From positions 174,130,927 through 174,194,926 of the forward strand of contig CM042691.1 in the NCBI GenBank assembly GCA_023614405.1: DNA of 64,000 nucleotides. The letters are read 5' to 3'. A program made the translations under genes and the position numbers. The DNA comes from Avena insularis. Its lineage: Eukaryota > Streptophyta > Magnoliopsida > Poales > Poaceae. The notes below the pieces were generated by a model, which was not told the origin of the DNA, ran no database searches, and saw only the letters and a program-made list of their open reading frames with translations. This document shows positions 1 to 11,055 of the stretch, piece by piece (the first letter of the stretch is position 1; every line of letters begins with the position of its first letter).

Positions 1-2
1 GA

Positions 3-236
3 TTTCATGACATGAGCATCGTGAAGGAGCTGGTGGCAGGTGTGAAGGCGGCCCTATCACTTGTGCAGATGCATCGTTGTGATGTCAACCTTGCGGAGAT
101 AGCAGCTGGGTCGCCCCCTCCTCCGGATGGTGTGGCTTGGGACATGCGTCCGCATTATAAGGCCGTGGCGCAGCATGCTGAGGAAATCATAGAATTGTTC
201 GAGGAGCGGACGAACGTCCCACTTCAGCATGGTTGA
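3..236 (+). CDS. C-terminal part of the Tat-element antisense ORF
   Basis: This plus-strand ORF is open from the window edge (codons from base 3) to a TGA at 234-236; the first ATG is at 12. It is opposite in sense to the gag-pol that lies to its right. The visible 78 residues are mostly helical in character, with an acidic stretch near the C-terminus (EEIIELFEER). No catalytic motif is visible. Tat-lineage elements such as Grande and RIRE2 carry an extra ORF between pol and the 3' LTR on the opposite strand, often annotated as putative gypsy-type transposon protein, and the position and strand fit. The family assignment is an inference from location, since the N-terminus is missing. Function is unknown. 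Confidence 0.55.
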   Translation, partial: FHDMSIVKELVAGVKAALSLVQMHRCDVNLAEIAAGSPPPPDGVAWDMRPHYKAVAQHAEEIIELFEERTNVPLQHG

Positions 237-580
237 ATCCTATATATATCAAATGGAACAATGTAAAGTCTATATATTGTCGAGTGGGATTTAGCGTCAT
301 TATAAAGTTGTATGTATTGGCACGTAGTGCATTGTTTGACTATAGGTTGTGTATGTCCTTTTTGTTAGCCTGGCCTGGTCAGCTACTCAGGGTTTATGCG
401 TTGTTTGTCAATCGACGAAGTCGTAAGATGAGGCGCAGCCCCCGAGTATTTTTGATGATGTAATCGTATGCAAGAGAAACAAATTTGGCCAAGGAACTTA
501 GCTTTTATTCATCGTAATGTAGGAGGTAAATGTTCGGCTGAGTAGCCTGGCTGGATAGCCTTATGGAAAGTAAAAGACAA
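237..580. other. Spacer between the antisense ORF and pol of the Tat element
   Basis: This AT-rich stretch lies between two convergent ORF ends, the plus-strand antisense ORF and minus-strand pol. It would hold the 3' UTRs of both. I see no further coding signal. Confidence 0.5.
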
Positions 581-1680
581 CTAAGGGTAGAAGCATCGCA
601 GCTGTGCAATGTTCCAGGGGTTGGAGTATTCGACTCCGGACTCAACCTCCTTTAGGCGGTAGGCGCCACCTAGGATTACTTCAGTGACTACGTAGGGTCC
701 TTCCCAGGGTGATTCGAGCTTCAGGTGCCCTTTCTGCTTGAGTCGCAGGACGAGGTCTCCTTCGACGAAGCACCTTGGGCGCAGTCAACGGCTGTGGTAT
801 TTGTAGAGACTTCGCTGATACATGGTCAAACGGGCCGCGGCGATGTCACGAGCTTCGTCCAGTGTGTCGGCGGCGTCTTTGAGTGCGGCCGATGATTCGG
901 CTTCGCTGTAGGCGATGACCCGCGGGGCCTTGTAGCGTACCTTAGAAGACAACATGGCTTCGGCTATGTGCACCATGAAGAAGGGCGTGTAGCCAGTTGA
1001 GCTGTTTGGCGTTATGCGCAAGCTCCAAGAACAGAGGGTAGCTCGTTTGCCCAGGCTCCTGCAAGCCTTTCAAGTGGGCGTAGCAGTCGTTTCTTGATGT
1101 CGTTGCCGACGAGGCCGTTAGCCTTTTCGACCTGCCCATTTGTCTACGGATGCCCCCACAGAGTCGTATGTGAGGTTGATGCCGAGGTATTCGCAGAAGT
1201 CTTGGAACTCATTCGAGGTGAAATTTGAGCCATTGTCGGTTATGATGCTATGGGGCACTCCAAACCTGTAGACAATTGACTCGACAAACTTGATGGCAGC
1301 GGCGCCGCTTTGGTTAGTGACAGACATGACCTCGGTCCACTTTGTGAATTTGTCAACCGCCACCAGGAGGAAGACGTGCCCTCCTGGCGAGGACTTTGGC
1401 AGCTTGCCGATCATGTCGAGTCCCCACTAGGCGAAGGGCCAGGCCAATGTTATGGGCAACAGCTCTGAGCCTGGCACATGCGGCTTATTTGTATACCTTT
1501 GGCAGGCGTTGCATCTCTAGACGATCTCCTTGGCATTGCTCATTGTGGTTGGCAAGTAGAAGCCAGCTCGTAGGGCCTTGGCGACCAGGGTGTTGTTGCC
1601 TGCGTGGTGGCCGCAGATACCTTCATGGATGTCAAGGAGGATGCTCTTCGCGACACTATTAGTGACGCATCATTGGAGCA
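581..1680 (-). pseudogene. Tat element integrase and C-terminal end of pol
   Basis: The integrase core is visible at 1414-1118, with the first two catalytic aspartates in VDKFTKWTEV and ITDNGSNFTS. The segment holding the catalytic glutamate (TNGQVEKANG, near 1139-1090) lies in a different frame, so a frameshift separates the second Asp from the Glu. The polyprotein tail, with the motifs GDLVLR, SPWEGPY and GGAYRL, runs to a stop at 583-581. An intact enzyme would insert element cDNA into the genome; this one cannot fold as a single chain. It follows RNase H directly, as expected for Gypsy order. Confidence 0.85.
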
Positions 1681-1684
1681 CACC

Positions 1685-2613
1685 CTAAATGCTTTGTTTG
1701 TACAGTTCGCCACTTATGATGGTGAAGGCCTTTGATTGGCGAGCTATGCGTCGGACATCAGTCGGGTCCTCAGGAAACAGTTTGCTTATCGGGTAGCGGA
1801 GGTACGGTTGGGTCCACGTCTGCTTGACCGCCATGACCTGCATGAGGCTCACCAGTTCGACCTCCGTGTTGAGATCTTCGGGTCCATTGGCTTTCTCGGG
1901 TGGCACAAACCCCGAGTGTCCTACGGCTTCGGATGTGTCCTTCAGGAATTTTCGCTTGATGGAGGGCACACTTGGTGGCACTGGGGCGCAAGTGGAGCCA
2001 ATGTTGGCGAGCTTGTCAGCCTCTTCATTGCTTTCCCTGCCCACGTGCCGGAGTTCGCAGGCATCAAAGTCCCTTCGAATGAGTTGCAGAGCGCATGATA
2101 TGTGATCATGTTGGCGCTATGAGCATCGCACTCGTTCATCGTCTGTTGGACGACGAGGTTGGAGTCACCGTAGATGACGAGGTGCGTAGCGCCGCACACT
2201 TTGGCCATCTGCATGCCATGTAGGAGTGCCTCGTACTCAGCCTCGTTGTTGGATGCGTGGAACTTCATCCGAAGGACGTATTTCATCGTATCCCCTTGAG
2301 GGGACGTCAGTATCACTCCGGCTCCTGCTCCAGCCTCGCGCTTGGAGTCGTCGAATTGCATTATCCAGGACTAGGACATGTCCGAAGTATCCGGTAGCTG
2401 GAGTTCCAACCAGTGGATGAAGAAGTTAGGGAGCACTTGAGACTTGATGGCGGTGCAACGCTCATAAACGATGTCCCGAGGTGATAGCTCGATGCCCCAC
2501 AGGGCTACTCGCCCAGTAGCTTTGGGGTAGTTCAGGATGTTCGACATTGGCGCGTCATTGACGACTATGATCTGATGCTCTTGGAAGTAGTGGCTCAATC
2601 GACATGCCGTCAT
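1685..2613 (-). pseudogene. Tat element second RNase H domain and linker to integrase
   Basis: The segment at 2361-1942 has the RNase H layout: an acidic start (FDDSKRE), GAGAGV, the NNEAEYEAL motif with its catalytic Glu, and a YGDSNLVVQQ motif with a catalytic Asp. The frame then shifts to 2044-1685, which carries GRESNEEADKLAN, typical of the RNase H C-terminus. A second, archaeal-type RNase H after the native Gypsy one is an established feature of Tat elements. The piece at 2613-2371 joins it to the first RNase H. Several frame changes make it a pseudogene. Confidence 0.82.
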
Positions 2614-2634
2614 GAATACGCCATAGGCGAGCTT

Positions 2635-3740
2635 CTAGTAGTGGGGAAACCTTTGCTTTGTTGGGTTCAGTACCTCACTGAGGTAGTAGACTGGGCGTTG
2701 TACCCCGTGGGTCTTGTTGTCTTCGGGTCGCTCGACCACAAGGGTAGTGCTAACCACCTGGTGCGTGGATGCAATGTATAGAAACATAGGCTCCCTCTCC
2801 TTTGGAGTTACATGTATAGGAGATGTGGAGAGCAGGCGCTTGAGGTCTTCGAATGCCTTGTCGACCTCGGCCGTCCACTCAAATTTTTTGGCCTTGCGCA
2901 GCAGCTGATAGAAAGGGAGGGCCTTCTCTCCCATGCGGCTGATGAACCTGCTGAGCGTCACGATTCGCCCAGCTAGCTGCTGGACCCCTTTGACGTTCTT
3001 GAGCTTCTCCATGGCTAGTATAGCCCTGATTTTCTTCGGGTTGGCCTCGATGCCTCTCTGAGAGATTAAGTACCCGAGTGGTTGCCCGGACGGGATGCCG
3101 AAGGCGCACTTGTCCGGGTTCAGCTTGATCTTGTAGCGATCGAGGTTGTCGAACGTCTCGCGAAGATCATCGATAAGTGGTCTGTCCTCCTTGGTCTTGA
3201 TTACTATGTCGTCGACATAGACCTGGATGTTGCATCTGATCTGACTCTTCAGGCACGCCTGCATGCATCGTTGATATGTGGCGCCCGCATTATTCAGCCC
3301 GAAAGGCATAGTGTTGTAGCAGAACACGCCGAACGACGTGATGAACGTTGTTTTCTCCTGATCTTCAACCTTCATTTGAATTTGGTTATAACCTAAGTAG
3401 GCATTGAGGAAGGAGAGTTTCTCGCAACCTCCAGTTGAATCGATGATTTGGTCGATCCGTGGTAGGGGAAGTGGTCCTTAGGGCAGTGCTTGTTGAGCGA
3501 CGTGAAGCCCACACACATCCTCAGGATGTCCTTGTCCTTTTTTGGGACCAGCACGGTGTTAGATACCCAGCTGCTTTCCTCTATATCCCTTATGAATTTG
3601 GGATCGAGGAGTCTGTTGACTTCGATACCGACGGCTTCGGCTCTTGGCTCGGATAGTCGACGCATGGACTTCTTAACTGGCTTTGCATCCGGAAACACAT
3701 TGAGTGCATGCTCGGCGAATTCCCTGAGAACTCCTGGCAT
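2635..3740 (-). pseudogene. Tat element reverse transcriptase and first RNase H
   Basis: Two ORFs (3740-3393 and 3375-2635) hold the RT in different frames. The first carries the fingers motifs (SSWVSNTVLVPKKD, LNKHCPKDHFP). The second carries MPFGLNNAGATYQR and an intact YVDD catalytic box at 3219-3208, followed by the thumb and a degraded first RNase H (PVYYLSEVLN). The break near 3376-3393 separates palm motifs, so no single active chain is possible. An intact RT would copy element RNA into DNA inside Gag particles. Confidence 0.9.
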
Positions 3741-4026
3741 GTCCGCAGGACACCAGGCGAAGATTTCCCAGCGCTCACGGAGGAATTCGATGAGCGCACT
3801 TTCCTATGCGAGACTCAGGTCATTGGCGATCAACGCCGTCTTGGAGGTGTCCGTCGGGTGGAGCTGCACCTTTTTTTGTGTTGACTGTCGAGTCAAACGA
3901 CATATCAGGTGCGTTTTTCCAGGTGACTGGGGGCAACCCGTTGTCTGTGACCTCCTTTAGCCTTGCGAGCTCCTCCTGCATGCTGAACGATTGGGAGATT
4001 CTGTTGAAGTCCCTGTCGTAGTTGTC

Positions 4027-4599
4027 CTACCTGGTGAAGCTTCCTAGGACAGTGATGACACCGTTGGGTCCTCGCATCTTCAGTAGAAGGTACGCGTAGT
4101 GCAGCACTGACAGGAATCTTGTTAATGCCACATGCCCGTGGATGGCGTGGTACTGTGAGGGCCAGTCCACCACTTCAAACTCAAGCCTCTCACGCCTGAA
4201 GTTGTCGGGCTTGCCGAAGATGACGTCGAGCCATATTTTTCCAAGAGGGTATATGACCTTCCCTGGGACGATGACGTGGAACATCGTGTCCGACGCCTCT
4301 AGGCTGCATAGCAGGATCCGCATAGCTGTAAGTGTGCTGGCGAACATCAGGTTGATGCCGCTGCCGCCGTCCATGAAGACGTGACTCATCTTGAATCCTC
4401 CAATATGGGCCTCGATCACCAGGGCAGAGTGACCTGGGCGAGGTATCTGGCGCGGGTGATCCGAGCGGTTGAACGTGATGCATGACTCTGAGCCGCTGAG
4501 GTACTCAGGTATGGCTGGCAGAGAGGTGATGGCCAAGTTAATTTTGCGGGTGATCTTCTTCGGCACCCTGTTGGTTGGGCGCCCCTTCTGTATCATCAT
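4027..4599 (-). pseudogene. Tat element aspartic protease region
   Basis: This open stretch of 190 codons has the retropepsin-like active-site motif FMDGGSGINLMF about 80 residues in, preceded by a HSALVIEAHIG strand. That pattern is usual for Gypsy proteases of this group, which cleave the Gag-Pol precursor. It lies between gag and RT. The flanking sequence 3741-4026 continues the protease-RT linker but is not open in one frame. Confidence 0.8.
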
Positions 4600-4752
4600 A
4601 GACCCTAGTGGTGGCAGGTATGCATCTTCTCCATTATTCTACGCTGGCATAGCCATAGGCTGCGCGGGTCCCACAGGTGGTGGCAGTGGAGGTCCATGCG
4701 CGATGGCTCCTTGAGAGGGGGCGAACCCTAGGTTCACCGCTTGGCGACGCAT

Positions 4753-6912
4753 CTAAGTGAAGCCCTCGTGGAGTTTTTGGAACTCCCTGCAATCCTTGAG
4801 CATATGGCTGGCCTTCATCTTACCATCCTGTTTGTTGATGTAAAATTGGATGGTGCAGGGACCTGACAACTTTTTGAATGCGGATGGTTCATCATCACGG
4901 TTACAGCGTTGCCATGTTTGGGTGGGTCTTCCGCTGTCGTGGTAGTTGCCACCGTGATACTCGTTGTTGCGATTACCGTCATCGCGGCGATCGGCGTAGC
5001 CAGTTGCAACCATGTCAACCTCCCCGCGGTCATCGTAGATGCACGGTCTTCTTTTTCCATGGCGACCACGCGTGCGGCCGAAGTCATCTTTATCATCCAA
5101 ACATGCTCGGTTGCCGGCATCTTCACCATCGTCCCAGCGATTGGCGATGTCCATCAGGTAGTCGATGGTCTTGGGCTTGATGCGCCCGAGCTCTTCTTTG
5201 AATTCTCGGTGCCTCACACTGTCATTGAAAGCATCGATTTCCCTTTCCTCTGAGAAGTTTGCAGCGGAGTTTTTGATAATGGACCAGCGCAGTATGTATG
5301 AGCGGATGGACTCGTTGGACCGCCGGAAGCAGGCGCGTAACTCTTCGATTGAAGTCGGCCTCTTGTTGGTGCCTTTGAAGTTGCGGATGAAGCTGTATGC
5401 CAGCTCTTTCTAGCTACGGATGGATCCGGAAGGGAGACTGTTCATCCAGGCTCTAGCTGCGCCCATCAGCTGTAGCTGAAGGCACTATATGGTTGTGTTT
5501 TTGCTCCCACCATGGATGTTGACTGACGACAGGTGGTCGTCGAGCCAGATATTCGGCTCCTGCATGCTGTCAAATTTCGGGTTGTCCGAAGGGAGCTTGA
5601 AGTTCCTAGGCATCCGTGATTACCATACGGCCCTACTAAAGCACTTGACACCGTATAACTCCCCGTCCTCATCTTTGGACTCGATGGAGCATGCACGCTT
5701 TGCGCGTGACTTGTCGATCTTGTGTTGTGCAAGCTTGCTACGAGCGTCGTAGTTATTTCTCCTACGCCGTGGGCTACGGCGGCGCCGTGGCAGGTCATGT
5801 TCTTCCTCTTCGAATGAGGGTGTGCGATCAAGTGAATTTTACCGCGGCCTTTTTCTTCGGCTCCATGGGTGTTTTGTCGTGGAGCACAGCTCCGATGAGT
5901 CCAACACCTGCAAGCGCAGATTTGTGGATTGCGTTCCTTGGGTGTCCCGTCGGTGACGGGTTGGATGCGAGGTAGGTGGTGGCCGCCATGACCGCGTCCT
6001 ACGGCATCTTGGGCATGATGTTGGCATGCGAGTCCATCATCATGAAGGACATGTCGAGTGACTTGGTGGCGTTGCGCCGCGCAGCAGGATCCATACGCTC
6101 CATGCGAGAGCGATACTTGCAACCATCATGGCCTTTCGAGGTAGAGCCGCCAGCAGAGAGCGCAGCTCGCCGCATGCTCGACTCGTCAGCCGCTCGCGTG
6201 TGCTGAATAAGCTTGGTTTTTTTGCTTGATATGTCGATTTTGCTCCTCGATGAGGAGCCAGTGATATCCCATTAGCATGCCACGAGGGGCGTCGACAGGT
6301 AGAGGGTGAGTGCCCCGCACGGCATCGTGCACCCTCTCCCAATCCCCGTTGGAGAGGTGGATCTCGTTGCGAACACGGTTTATACCCTCAGTGCCTTGAG
6401 GTGCCCTATTCCCATTGGGATCTAGCGGGGGTGCCCCGTTTTCTCCGTTCTCGGCCTGGGGGTTGGGAGGGGGATTCGGTGGCGGCTCGGTTCCATTGTC
6501 GATGTTGCCTTTATGGATGGCCGCACACACGTAGTGATTGGGGGAGGTCGTTGCTCCCACAACTTTTAGATCTGGAACCGTAGGTTCCTTCATCAGTGGG
6601 GGGATCGCACAGATCGGAGTTGCGGCTGCTGCTGTCATTCGAATCGCTTGTTAGCAACGTTGAGCACAAGGCGTCGATTGGTGGCACCCACAAGGCGGGC
6701 CTGATTGATGGAGGTGGCACCCTCTCTGGGAGGCGCAGGGTACCGGTCTTTTCCACCTAGAAGCATAAGCTCCCGAATAGCATCTCGACTCCGTCTCCTA
6801 CAGAGTCAAAATCTTTGCGAGTGGCCGACAAGTGGGCGGTGAAGTAGAAGGTGCCTAAGAGGAGGTGATTCTCCGTCGCCGAGGAATCATATATCGTGGT
6901 GGATGGGACCAT
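4753..6912 (-). pseudogene. Tat element gag, fragmented
   Basis: The first ATG after the primer-binding site is at 6912-6910. The gag frame is then broken across at least three segments: 6912-6757, 6638-6186 and the open 5217-4753. A retrotransposon gag domain can be read near 5420-5100 (ELGRIKPKTIDYLMDIANRW and upstream), followed by a basic, Arg/Asp-rich linker and a C/H-containing tail (GPCTIQF, ASHMLKDC) that resembles the divergent Cys-His box of Tat gags. Gag would build the virus-like particle and bind RNA. Stops and shifts remove that ability here. It ends just before the protease. Confidence 0.78.
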
Positions 6913-6938
6913 CACGATCGCACGATCAGCGTCCCCAG

Positions 6939-6958
6939 TTCCCACAGACGACGCCAAT
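6939..6958 (-). other. Primer-binding site of the Tat element
   Basis: On the minus strand, immediately inside the LTR end, the sequence reads TTGGCGTCGTCTGTGGGAAC. This matches the TTGGCGCCGTCTGTGGGAA signature that follows the 5' LTR of many plant Gypsy elements. Confidence 0.7.
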
Positions 6959-7493
6959 TGACGAGGGTTCGACTCATCAATGCCCATTGTTATGGACTTG
7001 GGTTTTGGAGAAGATGGGGATGCTGGAGATCGTGAGACGGTTAACAGACAGGCAGCAAGGGGACACAAGGCTTACCCAGGTTCAGTCCCCCGGAGGGAAA
7101 ACCCTACTCATGCTTGTCTATTCTTGATTACAGAGGAACTGAAGGTTACAGGGGGTGCGCAGATGCAATATGGCGTGAGGTGTGTGTATGAGTTGTCAAG
7201 GTCCTCCTCGTCGTGCCCTCCTGGCCTTTATATAGATAGGCTAGGTCTCGGGGGTAGGTCGATTCAGTTACAAGTTAGGGTTTCACCCTTCAAATTTCTA
7301 TCTACAACTAGGCCATGTTCTCCAAGGAGTCAAACTTATACCGGGCTTGGGCCATCTGAAGTCTCCTTAGGCAGCAAGTCTTCATGTGGGCCTTCACTAG
7401 GCTGGACCGGGTATGCCAATGTAACGTACCCATAGGGTATATATATGTCAGGAGGGGATGCATAATCTCGCCCTAAACCTCCGAGAAACAACA
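6959..7493 (-). repeat. 5' LTR of the Tat element
   Basis: The inner end is CGTCA just before the primer-binding site. The outer end is taken as a CA at 7490 or 7493 (minus-strand start TGTTTCTCGG or TGTTGTTTCTC). It contains a TATA box, and the stretch toward the outer end (near 7425-7440) reads ACGTACCCATAGGG, common in this class. The partner LTR is outside the window, so the outer edge is uncertain by tens of bases. Confidence 0.65.
7227..7235 (-). promoter_or_regulatory. TATA box of the Tat LTR
   Basis: The minus strand reads CTATATAAA, about 270 bp upstream of the inner LTR end, placing U3 on the right and R-U5 on the left. Confidence 0.6.
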
Positions 7494-7789
7494 AGTAACT
7501 TATCAACTCAATTTGCGGACTAGAGTTGCAAATTTTTCCCCCACCTCAATGATTTGAAGGGATTGCAAAATCCGAAGCTTGGGGGGGTTTCTATCTATTT
7601 TTATTTGGATTTCATTTGCTTTGCTTTATTTTCGAGGTTATTCTTTTATTTGAGTTGATAAGCACTCGTGTGGGTTTCCCCAACACTTTATATTTAGTTA
7701 TTTTATTTTGTTTGAGATTTTCAAGCCGAGCTTTGCCGCCAATTTATTTAATTCCCCTTCTCAAAAACCACAAAAATATTTCTCCGTTT
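7494..7789 (+). mobile_element. Left remnant of the outer Athila-like Gypsy element
   Basis: This AT-rich, non-coding DNA contains CCGAAGCTTGGGGG near 7575, a phrase typical of the long non-coding part of Athila-type elements. It is the left flank of the inner element's ATCTT duplication, so it was once continuous with 25445-26686. Its own 5' part is cut off by the Tat element. Confidence 0.5.
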
Positions 7790-7794
7790 ATCTT
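7790..7794. repeat. Target-site duplication ATCTT, left copy
   Basis: The five bases ATCTT directly precede the 5' LTR and recur at 25440-25444 directly after the 3' LTR. This defines the inner Athila-like element as one insertion event. Confidence 0.85.
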
Positions 7795-9311
7795 TTATAC
7801 GTCCTAAACGTATCTATAATTTTTGATGTTCCATGCTTGTTTTGTGCCAACTTTCTTATGTTTTGTCTACACTTTGAGGTATTTTTATACACTTTCTAGA
7901 ACTAACCTATTGACAATATGCCACGGTGCCAGTTGCCTGTTTTCTATTGTTTTTGGTTTTAGAAAAGCTAAAAAATGGATATTCCCGGAATTGGACGGGA
8001 CAAAAGTCAATCTTCATATTTTCCCCGGAACAATATGGAAAATTGAAGCAGAGACGGAGTAGGGCACCAAGGTGGGCACACCCTAGGGTGGCGCGAGCCT
8101 ACCTAGGCCGCGCCACCAGGGGGTGTGGCCCCCCTGGCTGCCTCCTCGCCTTGCCCCTTCGCCTGTAAGAAGCCCTAGGGAGAAAACCCTAAAACATCCA
8201 TCAAACATCCATGAAAAGTTACGTAGCGCCGCTGCCACTGAAGGGGAGATTCGGGGGACAGAAGTATCTGTTCCGGCACCCTGCCGGGACAGGGAAGTGT
8301 CCTCGGATCCATCTCCATCGATCTCCAACACCATCTCCATCGCCATTGCTGATTCCCATAAGGAGGGAGTAGTTCTTCCTCGAGGCTAAGGGCTCTACCG
8401 GTAGCTATATCTTCATCTCTCTCTCTATGCGTGATCATATTGTGATCATGAGCTTTGTAATCAAGTAGATCTACTCTGCTACTCCCCACGTGTGTGAAAG
8501 TAGTGCTTTAATCAATCTCCGGCTCTCCCCATGTGTGTGAAAGTGACAACGTGCATGCCGTGGTGGCACTTAGGCTAGAGTTTACATAAATACTCAAGTT
8601 CTTCAATAGATCTCTGCTCTCCCCACGTGTGTGGAAGTGATAGCATGCACGACGTGGTGTAACTTAGGCTAGAGTTCATAAATACTTATCATGAGTATAT
8701 TTTGAGTTGGTTGTCTCTATGAAATTGTGGTGTTTGTTGGAACCATCTAGTGCTCAAGGTGACAGTGTGGGGTTATCTAGATGGGGAAGGCGGACTTTGA
8801 GGAGTGGTGTTATAGCCCTACCATGGATAAGAGTGTCCAACTAGAGAGTAGTTCATGATAGTATCATGAAGAGAATATATATATTAAGAGTTTTCACTTG
8901 TGAAAGTATGATCCCTAGGCCTTGTTTCTAAGCATTGAAACACCGTTTGCATCTAGATCTATTACATGTTTGCTTGCTTCCATCTTTTTTACTTTAGTAT
9001 TTTCCTCCCCGTCAGAAGCTCTTTTCTCGCATCGTTACCACTTATAATCATCCATACCACTTGTATTTCACTATCTCTTCGCCGAACTAGTGCACCTATA
9101 CACCTGACAAGTGTATTGGGTGTGTTGGGGACACAGGAGACTTCTTGTATCTTGATTGCAGGGTTGCTTGAGAGGGATACCTTTGACCACATCCTCCCTG
9201 AGTTCGATAAACCTTGGGTAATCCACTTAAGAGAAACTTGCAGCTGTTCTACAAACCTCTGCACTTGGAGGCCCAACAACTGTCTACAAGAATAGAAGTG
9301 CGTAGACATCA
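7795..9311 (+). repeat. 5' LTR of the inner Athila-like element
   Basis: It matches the 3' LTR at 14961 throughout, for example GTTCCATGCTTGTTTTGTGC and the tail CTGTCTACAAGA...GACATCA. The terminal TG is mutated to TT at 7795-7796. The position equivalent to the TATA box of the 3' LTR (near 8164) reads CTGTAAGAAG instead of CTATAAGAAG. Confidence 0.88.
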
Positions 9312-9321
9312 AGCTCTTTTC

Positions 9322-9339
9322 TGGTGCCGTTGCTGGGGA
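9322..9339 (+). other. Primer-binding site, tRNA-Asp type
   Basis: TGGTGCCGTTGCTGGGGA lies 10 bp inside the LTR. It differs at two positions from the TGGCGCCGTTGCCGGGGA usual in Athila-like grass elements. Confidence 0.75.
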
Positions 9340-9442
9340 GGTAAGGTAAAAGGTACTCACATCCTCCGGTGAGTGCTCAAAGTTATTTCCTTCAAATTCT
9401 GCAATTTTGTCTTTTTTTTCTTGTTTTCATTAGTTAGGCTTA

Positions 9443-11055
9443 ATGGAAAACAACAACAAAATTAGAGATCTCTATAGTATTTATCTTGAGTTAGGACATG
9501 AATGGGTTGGAGAGAAAATTAAAAAACCTATGGAGCTTTCTTTGCATGCTAATAGCAATGTTATTAGTATGAATTTTTGAACACCATTGTTACTAATGCT
9601 ATGGAAACATCTAAGCTTGGGGAAGCTAGTTTTTATGAAAGAGATCTTTTTAGTTCCCCAGCTTTAGGGAAGAAATTTTGCTCTAATGATACTTTATCTC
9701 CCATATGTGGTAATTCTAATGATGCTTGTGATATTTTAAAGCCACATACTGAAAGTTTCCCTTTTAAAATACCTAAAAAAATTGTTGATCGTGTTATGGA
9801 TAACTATTATTTTGGGGATGGAACTGTCCATCCTAGTGATCACTTGTTTTTTATTCATGAATTATGTGAGTTGTTCAAGTGTGCAGGTATTTCAATGGAC
9901 CAAGTTAAGAGGAAGCTATTCTCTTTATCACTTAGGGACAAAGCAAGGGAGTGGTATAAGTCACTAGATGACCCTAATCATTTGGAATGGAAGGAACTTG
10001 AATTTCTCTTTTACTCTAAATTTTATCCTCCTCATGAAATCCATAAAGATAGTAATTATATTTATAATTTTCACCCTCATGATGGAGAAAGTATTCCCCA
10101 AGCTTGGGGGAGATTAAAGTCACTAATGCTCAAATGTCCCATTCATGAGCTCCCAAGTAATATTATTATTAATAATTTTTATGCAAGGCTTTTAGGACAT
10201 TACAAGGACTATCTAAATACTTGTTTAGAGGGATCCTTTACAAGTAAGGAGGTCAAAGATAATTGGGATCTTCTTGAAACAATTCAAAGCAATACCGAAG
10301 ATTGGGATAATGACAAAGGTAAAGAACCTGGAATAAACTATGAGTATGATTGCATTATGTCTTTCGCTGAAACTGCTGATTTTCAAGAGCTTAGTGCTAA
10401 GTATGGTAATGATACTCAAATTCTTGTTGATTTTTTTAGAGCTTTTGCTTCCCATATTAATGCTCCTAAATAAAAGTGGGACATATATCATGAACCTTTT
10501 AAAGACACTTGCATGAAAAATGAAACTGTTATTAATGATTGCAATAAACATGCTCAAACTTCTGAAAATACTATTTCTTATAAGCATGTTAATTTTTGTG
10601 GAATGCATAGACCTTGTGAAAAGAATCAAATCAAAGAAGAATATTGTATCACCCACTGGAATGAAAAAACTAGAACGTGGTATAAGTCTCTAAATGATCT
10701 TGGTAAAAACGTTTGTGCCCTCTATCCTTTTATTTGTGAACTTTGCTTTGAAGTGGGTCATTTCAATTTTCAATGCTCAGGCCATAATGATCCAGCAAGT
10801 TTGTATTGTGATAACGTGATCACTGATAATCAACATGATGAACTTACATTATTTTTGGGGTGTGAAGAGTTATCAAGAAAAACTTCTTTGGTAGACATGA
10901 GTACTTTTGATATGAATAGCGTCCTGCATGGTTGTCATCTTTATTTTGTTGAAAACTGCCACGCAAATACCTACATACAAAATATTATAAAACATGATAT
11001 TTTACCAAAATATGACAGGACTGGTATGTGTTTTGTTCTTATTAATGAAAAGTAG
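9443..11055 (+). pseudogene. Gag of the inner Athila-like element, with zinc knuckle
   Basis: The ATG at 9443 opens the frame (MENNNKIRDLYSIYLELGHE). It shifts by one base at a T run (9574-9578) into the 298-codon frame starting at 9577. The retrotransposon gag domain follows, with LRDKAREWYKSL, FLFYSKFYPP and a WGRLKSLMLKCP motif. A single in-frame TAA at 10471-10473 separates it from a 180-codon continuation in the same frame. That continuation carries a CX2CX4HX4C zinc knuckle (Cys75, Cys78, His83, Cys88 counted from the ATG at 10513). Gag would assemble particles and the knuckle would bind element RNA. Three lesions (shift, TAA, and a TAG at 11053) break it. Confidence 0.82.

Larger units (their letters stand above)
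1..7493 (-). mobile_element. Tat-lineage Gypsy LTR retrotransposon, decayed, 3' end outside window
   Basis: Minus-strand domains run gag, protease, RT, RNase H, second RNase H, integrase from about 6912 down to 581, which is Gypsy order. An LTR with a minus-strand TATA box and a primer-binding site lies at the right end. A second RNase H and an antisense ORF beyond pol are known traits of the Tat lineage (Grande, RIRE2, Ogre relatives). Every coding segment is interrupted by stops or frameshifts, so this copy cannot make a full polyprotein. The 3' LTR lies left of base 1. The right edge is placed at a CA near 7490-7493, and no target-site duplication can be tested. Confidence 0.88.

Noticed and set aside
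5466..6122. 218-codon minus ORF, His-rich
   Set aside because: It overlaps gag of the Tat element in another frame and has no domain.
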